From: Pseudomonas zanjanensis
GTDB taxonomy: Bacteria; Pseudomonadota; Gammaproteobacteria; Pseudomonadales; Pseudomonadaceae
Length of the DNA stretch: 64,000 bases
Assembly: GCF_014268745.2 (NCBI RefSeq)
Contig: NZ_JABWRB020000001.1
Location: 1,054,001 to 1,118,000, forward strand
Direction: 5' to 3'
Positions 54,232 to 63,183 of this stretch are shown here, one piece after another; within the stretch, counting starts at the first letter, position 1; every line of letters begins with the position of its first letter. The notes beneath the pieces were generated by a model. That model saw nothing but the letters and a program-made list of their open reading frames with translations, was not told the DNA's origin and made no database searches. Position numbers and translations under genes: made by a program.

Positions 54232-55119
54232 ATGAGCAATCAGTTGGACAGCGCTGCACGAGCGTATGACGTTCCCAGGCCCCAGTTCGGCATTCTCCTG
54301 TGCCTGCTCTCCATGCTGGTGTTTGCCAGCCAGGACGGGATCACCAAGGTGCTGGTCAAAGACCTTCCCGTCGCGCAGTTGGTGATGGTGCGCTATTGGG
54401 CGTTCCTGGCTTTTGCTGTGGGTTATAGCGTCTATCAGGGCAGCCTGCGGACCGCGTGCCGAAGCCGCCATCCTTACCTGCAGGTCATCCGTGCATTGGT
54501 CGGGGTGGGTGAAATCGTGCTGTTTGGATGGGGGCTGCGCTATCTGGGACTGGCGGAAATGCATGCCCTGTATGCGGTGTTCCCTTTGATGACACTGGCG
54601 TTGGCTGGGGTGTTCCTGGGTGAGTTCATCGGCGTGCGTCGTTGGGTTGCCGCCGCCGTGGGCTTCGCGGGGACGCTGGTCATCCTTCGGCCTGGCACCG
54701 GTGTCTTCGAGCTTGTAGCGCTGATTCCGCTGGCGTCTGCCTTGGGTTTCGCGGTCTTCAGTGTGCTGACGCGTCGGATCAGCCAGCATGATTCGTTCGC
54801 CACGAACATGCTGTACATGGGCTTCTTCGGCGCGATCACCATCACTTCGGTAGGCCTTCCCGGATGGGTGGCGCCGAGCCCGACGCAATGGGGCCTGATT
54901 GCGGTACTGTCCACGACAGGCGTGGTGGCCCAGCTGTTATTTCTCCAGGCGCTGAAGTATGCAACCGCGGCCACGCTCCAGCCGTTCAACTACACGCTGC
55001 TGGTGTTTGCCACGCTGATTGGCCTGTTGATATTCGGCGAACTGCCAGACACCTGGACGGTGGTGGGGGCGTGTCTGGTGATTGCCGGTGGCATGTATGC
55101 GATCAAGGCGAAAGGGTAG
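54232..55119 (+). CDS. EamA/DMT-family transporter
   Basis: A 295-residue, ten-helix drug/metabolite transporter. Two EamA repeats are seen: the first covers about 14-145 (FGILLCLLSMLVFASQDGITK, LRYLGLAEMHALYAVFPLM), the second 150-290 (ATAATLQPFNYTLLVFATLIG). It could export a toxic product or import a metabolite of the betaine route. It ends just before a REP array. Confidence 0.8.
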   Translation: MSNQLDSAARAYDVPRPQFGILLCLLSMLVFASQDGITKVLVKDLPVAQLVMVRYWAFLAFAVGYSVYQGSLRTACRSRHPYLQVIRALVGVGEIVLFGWGLRYLGLAEMHALYAVFPLMTLALAGVFLGEFIGVRRWVAAAVGFAGTLVILRPGTGVFELVALIPLASALGFAVFSVLTRRISQHDSFATNMLYMGFFGAITITSVGLPGWVAPSPTQWGLIAVLSTTGVVAQLLFLQALKYATAATLQPFNYTLLVFATLIGLLIFGELPDTWTVVGACLVIAGGMYAIKAKG

Positions 55120-55170
55120 TGGCCTGGCAGATACCGAGCAACACAGGCACTGCGTACAGCTCAAATCCAC

Positions 55171-55873
55171 TGTGGGAGCGAGCCTGCTCGCGAAAGCGGT
55201 GGGTCAGCTTGCATCAGTATTGACTGTACCGCCGCCATCGCGAGCAAGCCCGGCTCCCACAGGGTTTTGTGGTGAATGCAGATATGGCTGGCACCACAAG
55301 TCCATTGTGGGAGCGAGCCTGCTCGCGAAAGCGGTGTGCCTGTCACCGGAATGCTGAATGTACCGCCGCCATCGCGAGCAAGCTCGGTTCCCACAGGGTT
55401 CTGTGGTGAGCGCAGACATGGCTGACACCATAAGTCCACTGTGGGAGCGGGCTTGCTCGCGAAAGCGGTGGGTCAGCTTGCATCAGTATTGACTGTACCG
55501 CCGCCATCGCGAGCAAGCTCGGCTCCCACAGGGTTCTGTGGTGAGCGCAGACATGGCTGACACCACAAGTCCATTGTGGGAGCGGGCTTGCTCGCGAAAG
55601 CGGTGTGCCTGTCACCGGAATGCTGAATGTACCGCCGCCATCGCGAGCAAGCTCGGCTCCCACAGGGTTTTGTGGTGAACGCAGATATAGCTGGCACCAC
55701 AAGTCCATTGTGGGAGCGAGCCTGCTCGCGAAAGCGGTGTGCCTGTCACCGGAATGCTGAATGTACCGCCGCCATCGCGAGCAAGCTCGGCTCCCACAGG
55801 GTTTTGTGGTGGATGCAGATATGGCTGACACCACAAATCCACTGTGGGAGCCGAGCTTGCTCGCGATGGCGGC
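55171..55873. repeat. Tandem REP array of five 134-135-bp units
   Basis: Units start at 55171, 55306, 55440, 55575 and 55709, with a final half unit at 55843. Each has two opposed REPs (TGTGGGAGCGAGCCTGCTCG and its partner). The inter-REP spacer occurs in two versions: GGGTCAGCTTGCATCAGTAT and GTGCCTGTCACCGGAATGCT, in the order A-B-A-B-B. This occupies nearly all of 55120-55900; frames crossing it are not genes. Confidence 0.93.
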
Positions 55874-55900
55874 AGCAGCCATACAGATTAAAATAAGGCA

Positions 55901-55931
55901 AAAAAAACCGGCGCAACCGAGGTCGCGCCGG
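55901..55931 (-). terminator. Terminator of the dhcA-dhcB-atoB operon
   Basis: On the minus strand CCGGCGCGACC-TCGG-TTGCGCCGG followed by seven T, 65 bases after the atoB stop. Confidence 0.85.
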
Positions 55932-55995
55932 GGGTGGTGCCAGTGGCTGCGCGGATATTCGTGGGTCCGCACAACCCCTGTTGAACCCGTGTCGG

Positions 55996-57177
55996 TTACG
56001 CCCGTTCCAGCGCCAGGGCCACGCCTTGGCCGCCGCCGATGCACAGGGTCGCGAGGCCTTTCTTGGCGTCGCGCTTGATCATTTCATGCAGCAGAGACAC
56101 CAGGACCCGGCACCCCGAGGCGCCGATAGGGTGGCCCAAGGCGATGGCGCCGCCGTTGACGTTGACCTTGTCCATGTCCCATTTCAGTTCCCGGGCCACG
56201 GCCAGCGATTGAGCGGCAAAGGCTTCGTTGGCTTCGATCAGGTCCAACTGGTCCAGGGACCAGCCGGCCTTGTCCAGGCAGCGACGGGTGGCCGAGACCG
56301 GGCCAATGCCCATGATGGCCGGGTCGACGCCGGCATTGGCGTAGGCACTGATTTTCGCCAGCACCGGCAAGCCCAGGGCCTTGGCTTTTTCCGCGCTCAT
56401 CAGGATCACCGCGGCGGCGCCATCGTTGAGCGAGGACGCATTGCCCGCCGTAACGCTGCCGTCCTTCTTGAAGGCCGGCTTGAGCTTGCCCAGGGATTCG
56501 GCGGTGGTACCGGCGCGCGGTTGTTCATCCGCGGCGAACGCCACGGGATCGCCTTTGCGCTGGGGAATCAGGATCGGCGTGATCTCGTCGGCGAATCGCC
56601 CACCTTCGATGGCGGCGACCGCCTTCTGCTGGGACGCGGCGGCGAAGGCGTCCTGCTCCTCGCGGCTGATGCCGTACTTGTCCACCAGGTTCTCGGCGGT
56701 GATGCCCATGTGGTAATCGTTGAAGGCATCCCACAAGCCGTCGGTGATCATGCTGTCGATCATCTTCGCGTGACCCATGCGCAGGCCGGTGCGAGCGGCC
56801 GGCAGGACGTAGGGGGCCAGGCTCATGTTCTCCATGCCGCCGGCGATGATCACCTCGGCGTCGCCACAGCGGATCGCCTGGGCGCCCAGGTGCAACGCCT
56901 TGAGGCCCGAGCCGCAGACTTTGTTCAGGGTCAGTGCCGGCACCCCATGGGGCAGGCCGGCGAGGATCGACGCCTGGCGCGCCGGGTTCTGTCCGGAACC
57001 TGCGGTCAGCACCTGGCCAAGAATCACTTCATCGACCTGTTCGCCGGACAAACCGGTCTGTTCCAGCAGGCGACGAATCACCGCGGCACCGAGTTCCGGT
57101 GCGGGAATGGCAGCCAGCGAACCCTGGAAGCTGCCGATGGCGGTACGGGTAGCGGCGACAATCACGACTTCTTGCAT
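55996..57177 (-). CDS. atoB: Acetyl-CoA C-acetyltransferase (thiolase)
   Basis: A 393-residue biosynthetic-type thiolase that interconverts acetoacetyl-CoA and two acetyl-CoA. The catalytic Cys88 is in [11 protein letters not shown], the catalytic His in [15 protein letters not shown], and the second Cys in [11 protein letters not shown]. The ATG at 57177 follows GGAGAG. Last gene of dhcA-dhcB-atoB, it cleaves acetoacetyl-CoA or a related product. Confidence 0.93.
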   Translation of the reverse strand: MQEVVIVAATRTAIGSFQGSLAAIPAPELGAAVIRRLLEQTGLSGEQVDEVILGQVLTAGSGQNPARQASILAGLPHGVPALTLNKVCGSGLKALHLGAQAIRCGDAEVIIAGGMENMSLAPYVLPAARTGLRMGHAKMIDSMITDGLWDAFNDYHMGITAENLVDKYGISREEQDAFAAASQQKAVAAIEGGRFADEITPILIPQRKGDPVAFAADEQPRAGTTAESLGKLKPAFKKDGSVTAGNASSLNDGAAAVILMSAEKAKALGLPVLAKISAYANAGVDPAIMGIGPVSATRRCLDKAGWSLDQLDLIEANEAFAAQSLAVARELKWDMDKVNVNGGAIALGHPIGASGCRVLVSLLHEMIKRDAKKGLATLCIGGGQGVALALERA

Positions 57178-57188
57178 CGAGTCTCTCC

Positions 57189-57854
57189 TCACTGGGCAGC
57201 GAACTGCATTTCAGGGACGTGGTCCGGCACGATCAATTTGCCGGCGGTCTTGGCGACGATTTCCTCGACGCTGACGCCCGGGGCACGTTCTTTCAGGATG
57301 AAGGCGCCGTCCTGGATTTCCAGGTAGGCGAGGTCGGTCAGCACGCGCTTGATGCAACCGGCACCGGTCAACGGCAGGCTGCAACGGGGCAGCAGTTTCG
57401 ACTCGCCGTCCTTGGACGCATGGGTCATGGTGACGATGATGTTCTCGGCACCGGCCACCAGGTCCATCGCGCCACCCATGCCCTTGACCAGTTTGCCGGG
57501 GATCATCCACGAGGCGATGTTGCCTTCGACATCCACCTCGAACGCACCCAGCACGGTCAGGTCGATGTGGCCGCCACGGATCATGGCAAACGATTCGGCC
57601 GAAGAGAAGATCGACGCGCCAATGCGCGCAGTGACCGTCTGCTTGCCGGCGTTGATCATGTCGGCGTCGACTTCGGCTTCGGTGGGAAACGCGCCCATGC
57701 CGAGCAGGCCGTTTTCCGATTGCAGCATGACTTCCATGCCTTCGGGAATGTAATTGGCGACCAGGGTCGGAATGCCGATGCCCAGGTTCACGTAGTAGCC
57801 GTCCTGCATTTCGCGGGCGACGCGTTGAGCCATTTGTTCGCGGGAAAGTGCCAT
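57189..57854 (-). CDS. dhcB: 3-oxoacid/dehydrocarnitine CoA-transferase subunit B
   Basis: A 221-residue subunit of the family I CoA-transferases, carrying the catalytic glutamate in [12 protein letters not shown] (about 42-53). The family signature is [13 protein letters not shown] at 26-38. The order of subunit A, subunit B, thiolase and divergent LysR is that of dhcR-dhcA-dhcB in P. aeruginosa, where dehydrocarnitine is activated. A succinyl-CoA:acetoacetate transferase is the alternative. An 11-base gap separates it from atoB. Confidence 0.85.
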   Translation of the reverse strand: MALSREQMAQRVAREMQDGYYVNLGIGIPTLVANYIPEGMEVMLQSENGLLGMGAFPTEAEVDADMINAGKQTVTARIGASIFSSAESFAMIRGGHIDLTVLGAFEVDVEGNIASWMIPGKLVKGMGGAMDLVAGAENIIVTMTHASKDGESKLLPRCSLPLTGAGCIKRVLTDLAYLEIQDGAFILKERAPGVSVEEIVAKTAGKLIVPDHVPEMQFAAQ

Positions 57855-57889
57855 GGTGTTATTCCTTCATTCGGGCCGGGGGCAGGGGA

Positions 57890-58588
57890 TCACTTACGCA
57901 CGGTGCGCTGTTCGATGCGCTTTTCGAACGTGCCGCAAATGACCCGGTCGACGTAGATGCCAGGGGTGTGGATCTGCGTCGGGTCCAGCTCGCCGGGTTC
58001 GACGATTTCTTCCACCTCCACCACGGTGATCTTGCCCGCCGTCGCGGCCAGCGGGTTGAAGTTCTGCGCGGTGTGGCGATAGATCACATTGCCGAAATGG
58101 TCGGCCTTCCAGCCTTTGACGATGGCGAAGTCGCCCGTGATGGATTCTTCCATCAGGTACTGGCGGCCGTGGAATTCACGCACTTCCTTGCCTTCGGCCA
58201 CGGGCGTGCCGACGCCGGTGGCGGTGAAGAACGCCGGGATGCCTGCGCCACCGGCGCGCATTTTTTCGGCGAGGGTGCCTTGGGGGGTGAGCACGACTTC
58301 GATTTCGCCGCTCAGCAGCTGTTTCTCGAACAGGGCGTTTTCGCCGACGTAGGAGGCGACCACCTTGCGAATCTGCCGGTCTTCCAGCAGCACGCCGAGG
58401 CCGAAACCGTCGACGCCGCAGTTGTTGGACACCACGGTGAGGTCGCGGATGCCCTTGCGCTTGATCTCGGCGATCAGGTTTTCCGGGATACCGCACAGGC
58501 CGAAGCCGCCGGCGATGACAGTCATGCCATCCTTCAAGCCTTCCAGCGCTTCCTCATAAGAGCTCACGCGTTTGTCGAAACCTGCCAT
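57890..58588 (-). CDS. dhcA: 3-oxoacid/dehydrocarnitine CoA-transferase subunit A
   Basis: A 232-residue A subunit with the signature [13 protein letters not shown] (29-41) and [14 protein letters not shown] (55-68). AGAGGTG precedes the ATG at 58588; two codons upstream is another in-frame ATG. The DhcAB pair transfers CoA to dehydrocarnitine or acetoacetate. First gene of the operon and divergent from the LysR gene that probably activates it. Confidence 0.85.
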   Translation of the reverse strand: MAGFDKRVSSYEEALEGLKDGMTVIAGGFGLCGIPENLIAEIKRKGIRDLTVVSNNCGVDGFGLGVLLEDRQIRKVVASYVGENALFEKQLLSGEIEVVLTPQGTLAEKMRAGGAGIPAFFTATGVGTPVAEGKEVREFHGRQYLMEESITGDFAIVKGWKADHFGNVIYRHTAQNFNPLAATAGKITVVEVEEIVEPGELDPTQIHTPGIYVDRVICGTFEKRIEQRTVRK

Positions 58589-58754
58589 AGACACCTCTTT
58601 TATTCTTGATGGGGTCGCAATGGGATGCAGTGTTGCGCCAAGTCATATATTTGTTAAGTTGATTTTTAGATTGTATTGATTGATAAAACTCAATAATTGC
58701 CGGCATCCGCTTGCGGCTTGAAGCTAACCACTTGCCGCTGGAAGCAGAGCGACC

Positions 58755-59657
58755 ATGACCCTCAAGCAAATCCGCGCCTTCCTCGCCGTGGCCCAGAGCC
58801 TGAGCTTCGCCGTGGCCGGCGAGCGGCTGCACCTGTCCCAGTCGGCCCTGAGCCTGACCATCAAGGCCCTGGAAGAAGGCCTCGGTGGCCGCCTGTTCAG
58901 CCGCAACACCCGTAACGTGGCGCTGACCCCCGAAGGTGAGTCCTTACTGCCCCTGGCCCGCCGGCTGGTGGCCGACTGGGACAACGCCGAGGATGAAATG
59001 CGCCAGCGCTTCACCTTGCAGCGCGGTCGCGTGACGTTGGCGGCGATGCCGTCGTTTGCCGGCAACCTACTGCCGCCGATCCTCAAGACCTTCCGCGCCC
59101 GCTATCCGAATGTCAACGTCACGGTCAACGACGTGATCAACGAACAGGTGCTGGAAATGGTTCGTGATCGTCATGTGGAACTGGGCGTGGCGTTCGAACC
59201 GATGCAGGGTTCGTCGTTGGCGTTCACGCCCTTGTATCTCGATCGCTTCGTCGCGGTGGTGCCGCTGGACTCGCCGCTTGCCCAGCGCGACGAAATCCAC
59301 TGGGAAACCTTGCTGGAGCAGCCATTCATCACGTTGCAACGACCCTCCACCGTTCGGGTGATGTTGGAGGAGCATCTGCAGGCCCGAGGTATGAAACTGC
59401 CCGTGGAGTTCGAGAGCCATCAACTGGCGACCGTCGGGCGGATGGTCGCCAGCGGCCTGGGCGTCAGTGCCGTGCCGGCCCTGTGTGTCGGGCAGATGCA
59501 TGAGCTGGGGGCCCGCTGCATCACGTTGAGCGATCCGGTGATCGAACGGGCCATCGGGGTGCTGACCAAGCCGGGGCATGAGCTGTCGGCGGCGGCGCAG
59601 GCGCTGTTCGATACGCTGAGGGATCAGGAGTTGCCCGTACAGTTGATATCGAAGTAA
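58755..59657 (+). CDS. dhcR: LysR-family regulator of the dhc operon
   Basis: A 300-residue LysR protein. Winged helix at about 1-60 (MTLKQIRAFLAVAQSLSFAVA, HLSQSALSLTIKALEEGLGG), then the effector domain with VTLAAMPSFAGNLLPPILKTF and MVASGLGVSAVPALCVGQM. It is divergent from dhcA with 166 bases between starts, the standard arrangement for an activator and its target. The symbol is given by gene order and resemblance. Confidence 0.8.
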   Translation: MTLKQIRAFLAVAQSLSFAVAGERLHLSQSALSLTIKALEEGLGGRLFSRNTRNVALTPEGESLLPLARRLVADWDNAEDEMRQRFTLQRGRVTLAAMPSFAGNLLPPILKTFRARYPNVNVTVNDVINEQVLEMVRDRHVELGVAFEPMQGSSLAFTPLYLDRFVAVVPLDSPLAQRDEIHWETLLEQPFITLQRPSTVRVMLEEHLQARGMKLPVEFESHQLATVGRMVASGLGVSAVPALCVGQMHELGARCITLSDPVIERAIGVLTKPGHELSAAAQALFDTLRDQELPVQLISK

Positions 59658-59666
59658 CCACAATCC

Positions 59667-59757
59667 CTGTGGGAGCGGGCTTGCTCGCGAAAGCGGTGGG
59701 TCAGCTACGCAGATATCGACTGACCCACCGCCTTCGCGAGCAAGCCCGCTCCCACAG
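59667..59757. repeat. Long REP hairpin between dhcR and cobB
   Basis: Arms of about 38 bases (starting CTGTGGGAGCGGGCTTGCTC and running through GGTGGGTCAG) pair almost perfectly, with a 15-base loop. Located between convergent genes, it may act as a bidirectional terminator. Confidence 0.88.
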
Positions 59758-59773
59758 AGGGTATTGCGTGGTA

Positions 59774-60601
59774 TCAGATCAACAGTGGCAGCAGTTCTTC
59801 GCACGGTACTTCGACCTTCAAGTCCAGCAACTCATCAGCCCGGGTCTTGCCTCGGTTGATCGCCAGCAGCGGCTTGCCCTGGTCCTTGATCGCCCGGCAC
59901 AGGCGGAACGCCGAATACGCCATCAACGATGAGCCCACCACCAACAGCCCATCCGCCTGTTCCACCGCCTGGGTGGCGCGGGTCGCGGTGGCGGCGGCGA
60001 CGTTTTCACCGAAGAAAACCACATCGGGTTTCAAGCGTTCGCCCTCGCAATGGGGGCAACGGGGCACCTGGAAGCGCGCCTCGAACGCCGGGTCGAGCAG
60101 GGTGTCGCCATCGGGTGCCTGCACCGCATCGACGCCGGCCAGGTAAGGGTTTTCAGCTTCCATCAAGTGTTGAATCTGCTGTCGCTCGCTGCGCTGGCCG
60201 CAATCCAGGCACAGCACACGGTGCAGGCTGCCGTGCAGTTCGATGACGCCTTGGCTGCCGGCCTGGTCGTGCAAGGCGTCGACATTCTGGGTGATCAGGC
60301 CACTGATGCGAGCCTGTCCTTGTAATGCCGCCAAGGCCTCGTGGGCCTGGTTCGGTCGGGCTTGACGCAGGCGTGTCCAGCCCAGCATCGCTCGCGCCCA
60401 ATAGCGCCGTCGCGCCTCGGCTTTGGCGAGGAACTCCTGGTACATCATCGGTTGCTTGCCCCGCCGCACGCCGTCGCTGTCGCGGTAGTCGGGAATGCCG
60501 GACGGGGTGCTGATTCCCGCGCCGGTCAGCACCAGGAAACGGCGCCCGGCCATGTACTGCTGCAGTTGTTCGACGGGGTCACGCTGAAGATCGTCGGGCA
60601 T
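59774..60601 (-). CDS. cobB: SIR2-family NAD-dependent protein deacetylase
   Basis: A 275-residue sirtuin that removes acyl groups from lysine with NAD+. Motifs: GAGISTPSGIPDYRD (NAD binding), TQNVDALHDQAGS and ELHGSLHRVLCLDC. The catalytic His and the first zinc pair are in the last of these; the second zinc pair is CPHC. The signature KPDVVFFGE follows. The open frame extends far upstream, but the ATG at 60601 gives the normal N-terminus. Confidence 0.9.
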   Translation of the reverse strand: MPDDLQRDPVEQLQQYMAGRRFLVLTGAGISTPSGIPDYRDSDGVRRGKQPMMYQEFLAKAEARRRYWARAMLGWTRLRQARPNQAHEALAALQGQARISGLITQNVDALHDQAGSQGVIELHGSLHRVLCLDCGQRSERQQIQHLMEAENPYLAGVDAVQAPDGDTLLDPAFEARFQVPRCPHCEGERLKPDVVFFGENVAAATATRATQAVEQADGLLVVGSSLMAYSAFRLCRAIKDQGKPLLAINRGKTRADELLDLKVEVPCEELLPLLI

Positions 60602-60778
60602 GTGGGTTCTCCGCTGGCCTGGAATCGTTGAGGTTAGCAGCGGGCTTGCCGCACGCCTTTCGTCGCCCTGCGCAGGTGTTTCTTCAAACTTTCCCCGGGC
60701 GTGGGACATCCACCTTATGTGCGCTATCTCAAAGCTCTCGCACTGCAGTGCGCCAATGACACTGATAAGGAGAACGCA

Positions 60779-61288
60779 ATGGCAACCCCTAAAGAGAACC
60801 TGCTGGATTGGCTCAACGATGCCCATGCCATGGAACAGCAAGCGGAGAAAATGCTCAAGGCCCAGGCCGAGCGCCTGGAACATTACCCGGTCCTCAAGGC
60901 CCGGATCGAACAGCACATCGAGGAGACGCTCGGGCAGCAGAAGCTGGTGGAACAGTGCATCCAGCGCTTGGGCGGTAGCCCGTCGATGCTCAAGGACATG
61001 GCCGGCAAGCTGATGGCGTTCGGTCAAGCCATGGGCGGCATGGCGATGAGTGACGAAGTGGTCAAGGGCGCCATGAGTGGCTACGTCTTCGAGAACCTGG
61101 AGATCGCGTCCTACACCGTGTTGATCGAGGCGGCGAAAGTGGCTGGCGATGTGGAAACCCAAAGGGCTTGCGAGCAGATTCTGCCCCAGGAAATCGCCAT
61201 GGCTGAATGGCTGCGCGATCACCTGCCGCAGATTACCGCAGCGTTCCTGGAACGCTCGGCCAATCCGCACACCGAAGCCAAGCGCTGA
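60779..61288 (+). CDS. YciE/YciF-type ferritin-like stress protein (DUF892)
   Basis: A 169-residue all-helical ferritin-like protein of the DUF892 family. Seen are LLDWLNDAHAMEQQAEKML near the start, HIEETLGQQKLVEQC and ENLEIASYTVLIEAA. These contain the Glu and His positions of a diiron site. ATAAGGAGAACGCA precedes the ATG. Stress-induced; the precise reaction is unknown. First of a group of stress genes to the window end. Confidence 0.85.
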   Translation: MATPKENLLDWLNDAHAMEQQAEKMLKAQAERLEHYPVLKARIEQHIEETLGQQKLVEQCIQRLGGSPSMLKDMAGKLMAFGQAMGGMAMSDEVVKGAMSGYVFENLEIASYTVLIEAAKVAGDVETQRACEQILPQEIAMAEWLRDHLPQITAAFLERSANPHTEAKR

Positions 61289-61350
61289 GGTGAAAAGTGT
61301 GGCGCGGCCCGACCGCGCCAAACCTGCCGTCAAAAGAAAAGAGGACAGGT

Positions 61351-61617
61351 ATGAAGCAGACCACCGGTGAGGTAAGAGCCATCAATCGACAGAGCGCCAG
61401 GGTGGGTGTCTACGTGTCGGAAGAGGAGGGCCACACAGTGCTTGAATTGGGGCCCGCCAATGACGTCGACATCGGCGATGTCATGGAATGGGACACAACG
61501 GCCCTTGGCACCCAGACGTATCGCAACCTGACCAAAGGTTGGACCGACGAGGTGTATGTAGCGAAGCACGGCGTCGCGGCGGCCAACCTGGAGGTTCAAT
61601 TACTGGTGGGATCGTGA
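61351..61617 (+). CDS. Small hypothetical protein
   Basis: An 88-residue soluble protein predicted mainly beta (GVYVSEEEGHTVLELGPAND, YRNLTKGWTDEVYVAKHGV). AAGAGGACAGGT is directly before the ATG. I recognise no domain. The beta-strand repeat and position between the YciE-like and metallothionein genes suggest a stress-related role only by association. Confidence 0.65.
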   Translation: MKQTTGEVRAINRQSARVGVYVSEEEGHTVLELGPANDVDIGDVMEWDTTALGTQTYRNLTKGWTDEVYVAKHGVAAANLEVQLLVGS

Positions 61618-61644
61618 CAACACCCGGTCCCCAGGAGGACGAAC

Positions 61645-61893
61645 ATGAGCGAGCTGCGTTGTGGCTGCCCCGGCTGCCATTGCGAGGTAGATCCCGAGCG
61701 GGTGTTCAATCATGACGGCGAGGCCTATTGCAGCCAGGCCTGCGCAGAACAACACCCCAATGGCGAGCCGTGTCCGTCGGCGGATTGTCATTGCGAACGA
61801 AGTGGCAAGGTCGGCGAGCGGGACATTACCAACAATCAACTGGATGAAGCATTGGAAGAAACGTTCCCGGCCAGTGACCCGATTTCACCCTGA
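61645..61893 (+). CDS. Metallothionein with long disordered tail
   Basis: An 82-residue cysteine-rich metal-binding protein. Nine cysteines (6, 8, 11, 13, 29, 33, 43, 48, 50) in CxCxxCxC, CxxxC and CxxxxCxC patterns and four His (12, 23, 37, 49) form the Zn/Cd cluster. Residues 54-82 form an acidic, Cys-free tail (ITNNQLDEALEETFPASDP), as described for some P. fluorescens metallothioneins. AGGAGGACGAAC precedes the ATG. Buffers zinc and cadmium in the cytoplasm. Confidence 0.88.
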   Translation: MSELRCGCPGCHCEVDPERVFNHDGEAYCSQACAEQHPNGEPCPSADCHCERSGKVGERDITNNQLDEALEETFPASDPISP

Positions 61894-62113
61894 CAATTGC
61901 TCTATCCGGGCATCGGCGACAGGGTGCCCGGACACCGCAAGCCGGTCAGTGCGGTGGTGCAAGACAACACCGGCAGCCCGCGAGTTTTGGCTTCCTGGAA
62001 CGGCGCGAGGCTTGGGTGACGAGACCGGTGCAATGGGGTGCCGGCGCCACCGGGCCCTTGGCGGACAGCGTGGAAAGACACGCACTGTTTTTTAATGTTG
62101 AAGGCGGGGCCAT

Positions 62114-62338
62114 TGTGGGAGCGGGCTTGCTCGCGATAGCGGTGTGTCAGTCAGCACCAATGCAGGCTGATCCAACGCCATCGCGAGCAGGCTCGCTCCC
62201 ACAGGGTTATTGGATGACCTTGAGGTTTGGGTACAACACAGGGCGATTGTGGGAGCGGGCTTGCTCGCGAAGACGGCGGCACAGCCAACCTATATGCCAG
62301 CAGGTCCAACGCCATCGCGAGCAAGCTCGCTCCCACAG
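62114..62338. repeat. Two REP pairs
   Basis: REP units at 62114-62140, 62179-62203, 62248-62272 and 62313-62338 alternate in orientation. In the 61894-62556 gap the remaining sequence shows no gene. Confidence 0.85.
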
Positions 62339-62556
62339 GTTTCTTCGTTGGACGAAGTTTCGGTATTTAACACTGCCAATCAATCGCCGCTTGTTTAATA
62401 GGCTGGCGCAATAAATACCCGGGCAGTGGGGATATAAATAAGGATGTTGACCGTTCGTCGCCGTTTGCAGCTCTTTTTTAAAACCTTAACGGCGTCAAAT
62501 TTTCCGAATAGGACGAGCCGGCAGGTTCGTTGACATCAACTAACGAGGTGAATGAA

Positions 62557-62934
62557 ATGGCTAACACAGGTAATAACAACCCTGGCAATTTCGCTAACGA
62601 TCGTGAGAAGGCATCGGAAGCCGGGAAAAAAGGCGGCCAGGCGTCGGGCGGCAACTTTGCCAACGATCCGGAACGCGCATCCGAGGCTGGACGCAAGGGT
62701 GGCCAGGCGTCGGGCGGTAACTTCGCCAACGACCCGGAACGTGCTGCAGAGGCCGGCCGCAAAGGCGGGCAAGCCTCGGGTGGTAATTTTGCCAACGACC
62801 CTGAGCGGGCTTCGGAAGCCGGCCGCAAAGGTGGCCAGGCGTCGGGTGGCAACTTTGCCAACGACCGGGAAAAAGCCTCCGAAGCTGGCAAGAAAGGCGG
62901 TGAAAACAGCCACGGTGGCGGTCGTAAATCGTAA
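62557..62934 (+). CDS. KGG-repeat stress-induced protein
   Basis: A 125-residue, almost fully repetitive hydrophilic protein. Five repeats of 22 residues follow the pattern GNFANDxEKASEAGxKGGQA. They match the KGG motif of stress-induced proteins such as YciG, GsiB and ConJ-like proteins, which are disordered hydrophilins. ACGAGGTGAATGAA precedes the ATG. Expected to be induced by general stress or stationary phase. The repeats could expand or contract by recombination. Confidence 0.9.
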   Translation: MANTGNNNPGNFANDREKASEAGKKGGQASGGNFANDPERASEAGRKGGQASGGNFANDPERAAEAGRKGGQASGGNFANDPERASEAGRKGGQASGGNFANDREKASEAGKKGGENSHGGGRKS

Positions 62935-62949
62935 TGTCCCGTGGTCTCG

Positions 62950-63023
62950 CAGGTCCCGTGCCGTTGGCATGGGACCTGTTCCGGCCTTGATATTAAAAGT
63001 CGGGTATTTATGCCCGGCTTTAC
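62950..63023 (+). terminator. Two hairpins after the KGG gene
   Basis: CAGGTCCCGTGCC-GTT-GGCATGGGACCTG (62950-62978), then AAAGTCGGG-TATTTATG-CCCGGCTTT (about 62997-63022). The first is stable but lacks a T run; together they probably end the transcript. Confidence 0.6.
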
Positions 63024-63183
63024 TGATGTATTGACTGCTTAAAAGATGAGTGAGTTGCAATTAACCACTCGTCTTATGTCTTGAACAAAAAACTAAATTT
63101 TATTCGTTTAGCTTCTTCAGATTTTTCATGGGCCTGTCGTCGACAGTGTTCCCATGAAGTGTGCCTGAGCGAGGAGTTCAATC

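Noticed and set aside
32971..55119. Recent phage or transposon origin of the catabolic island
   Set aside because: No integrase, transposase, tRNA-associated attachment site or end repeats were seen; codon and base use looked like the neighbours by eye, although this was not computed.
55171..55873. CRISPR-like regular repeat array
   Set aside because: The repeated unit is 134 bp, made of inverted REPs with recurring rather than unique spacers, and there are no cas genes.
55343..56044. 233-codon minus-strand frame with repeated SRAGSLPQW-like peptides
   Set aside because: It is only the translation of the tandem REP array; no start signal and no protein family.
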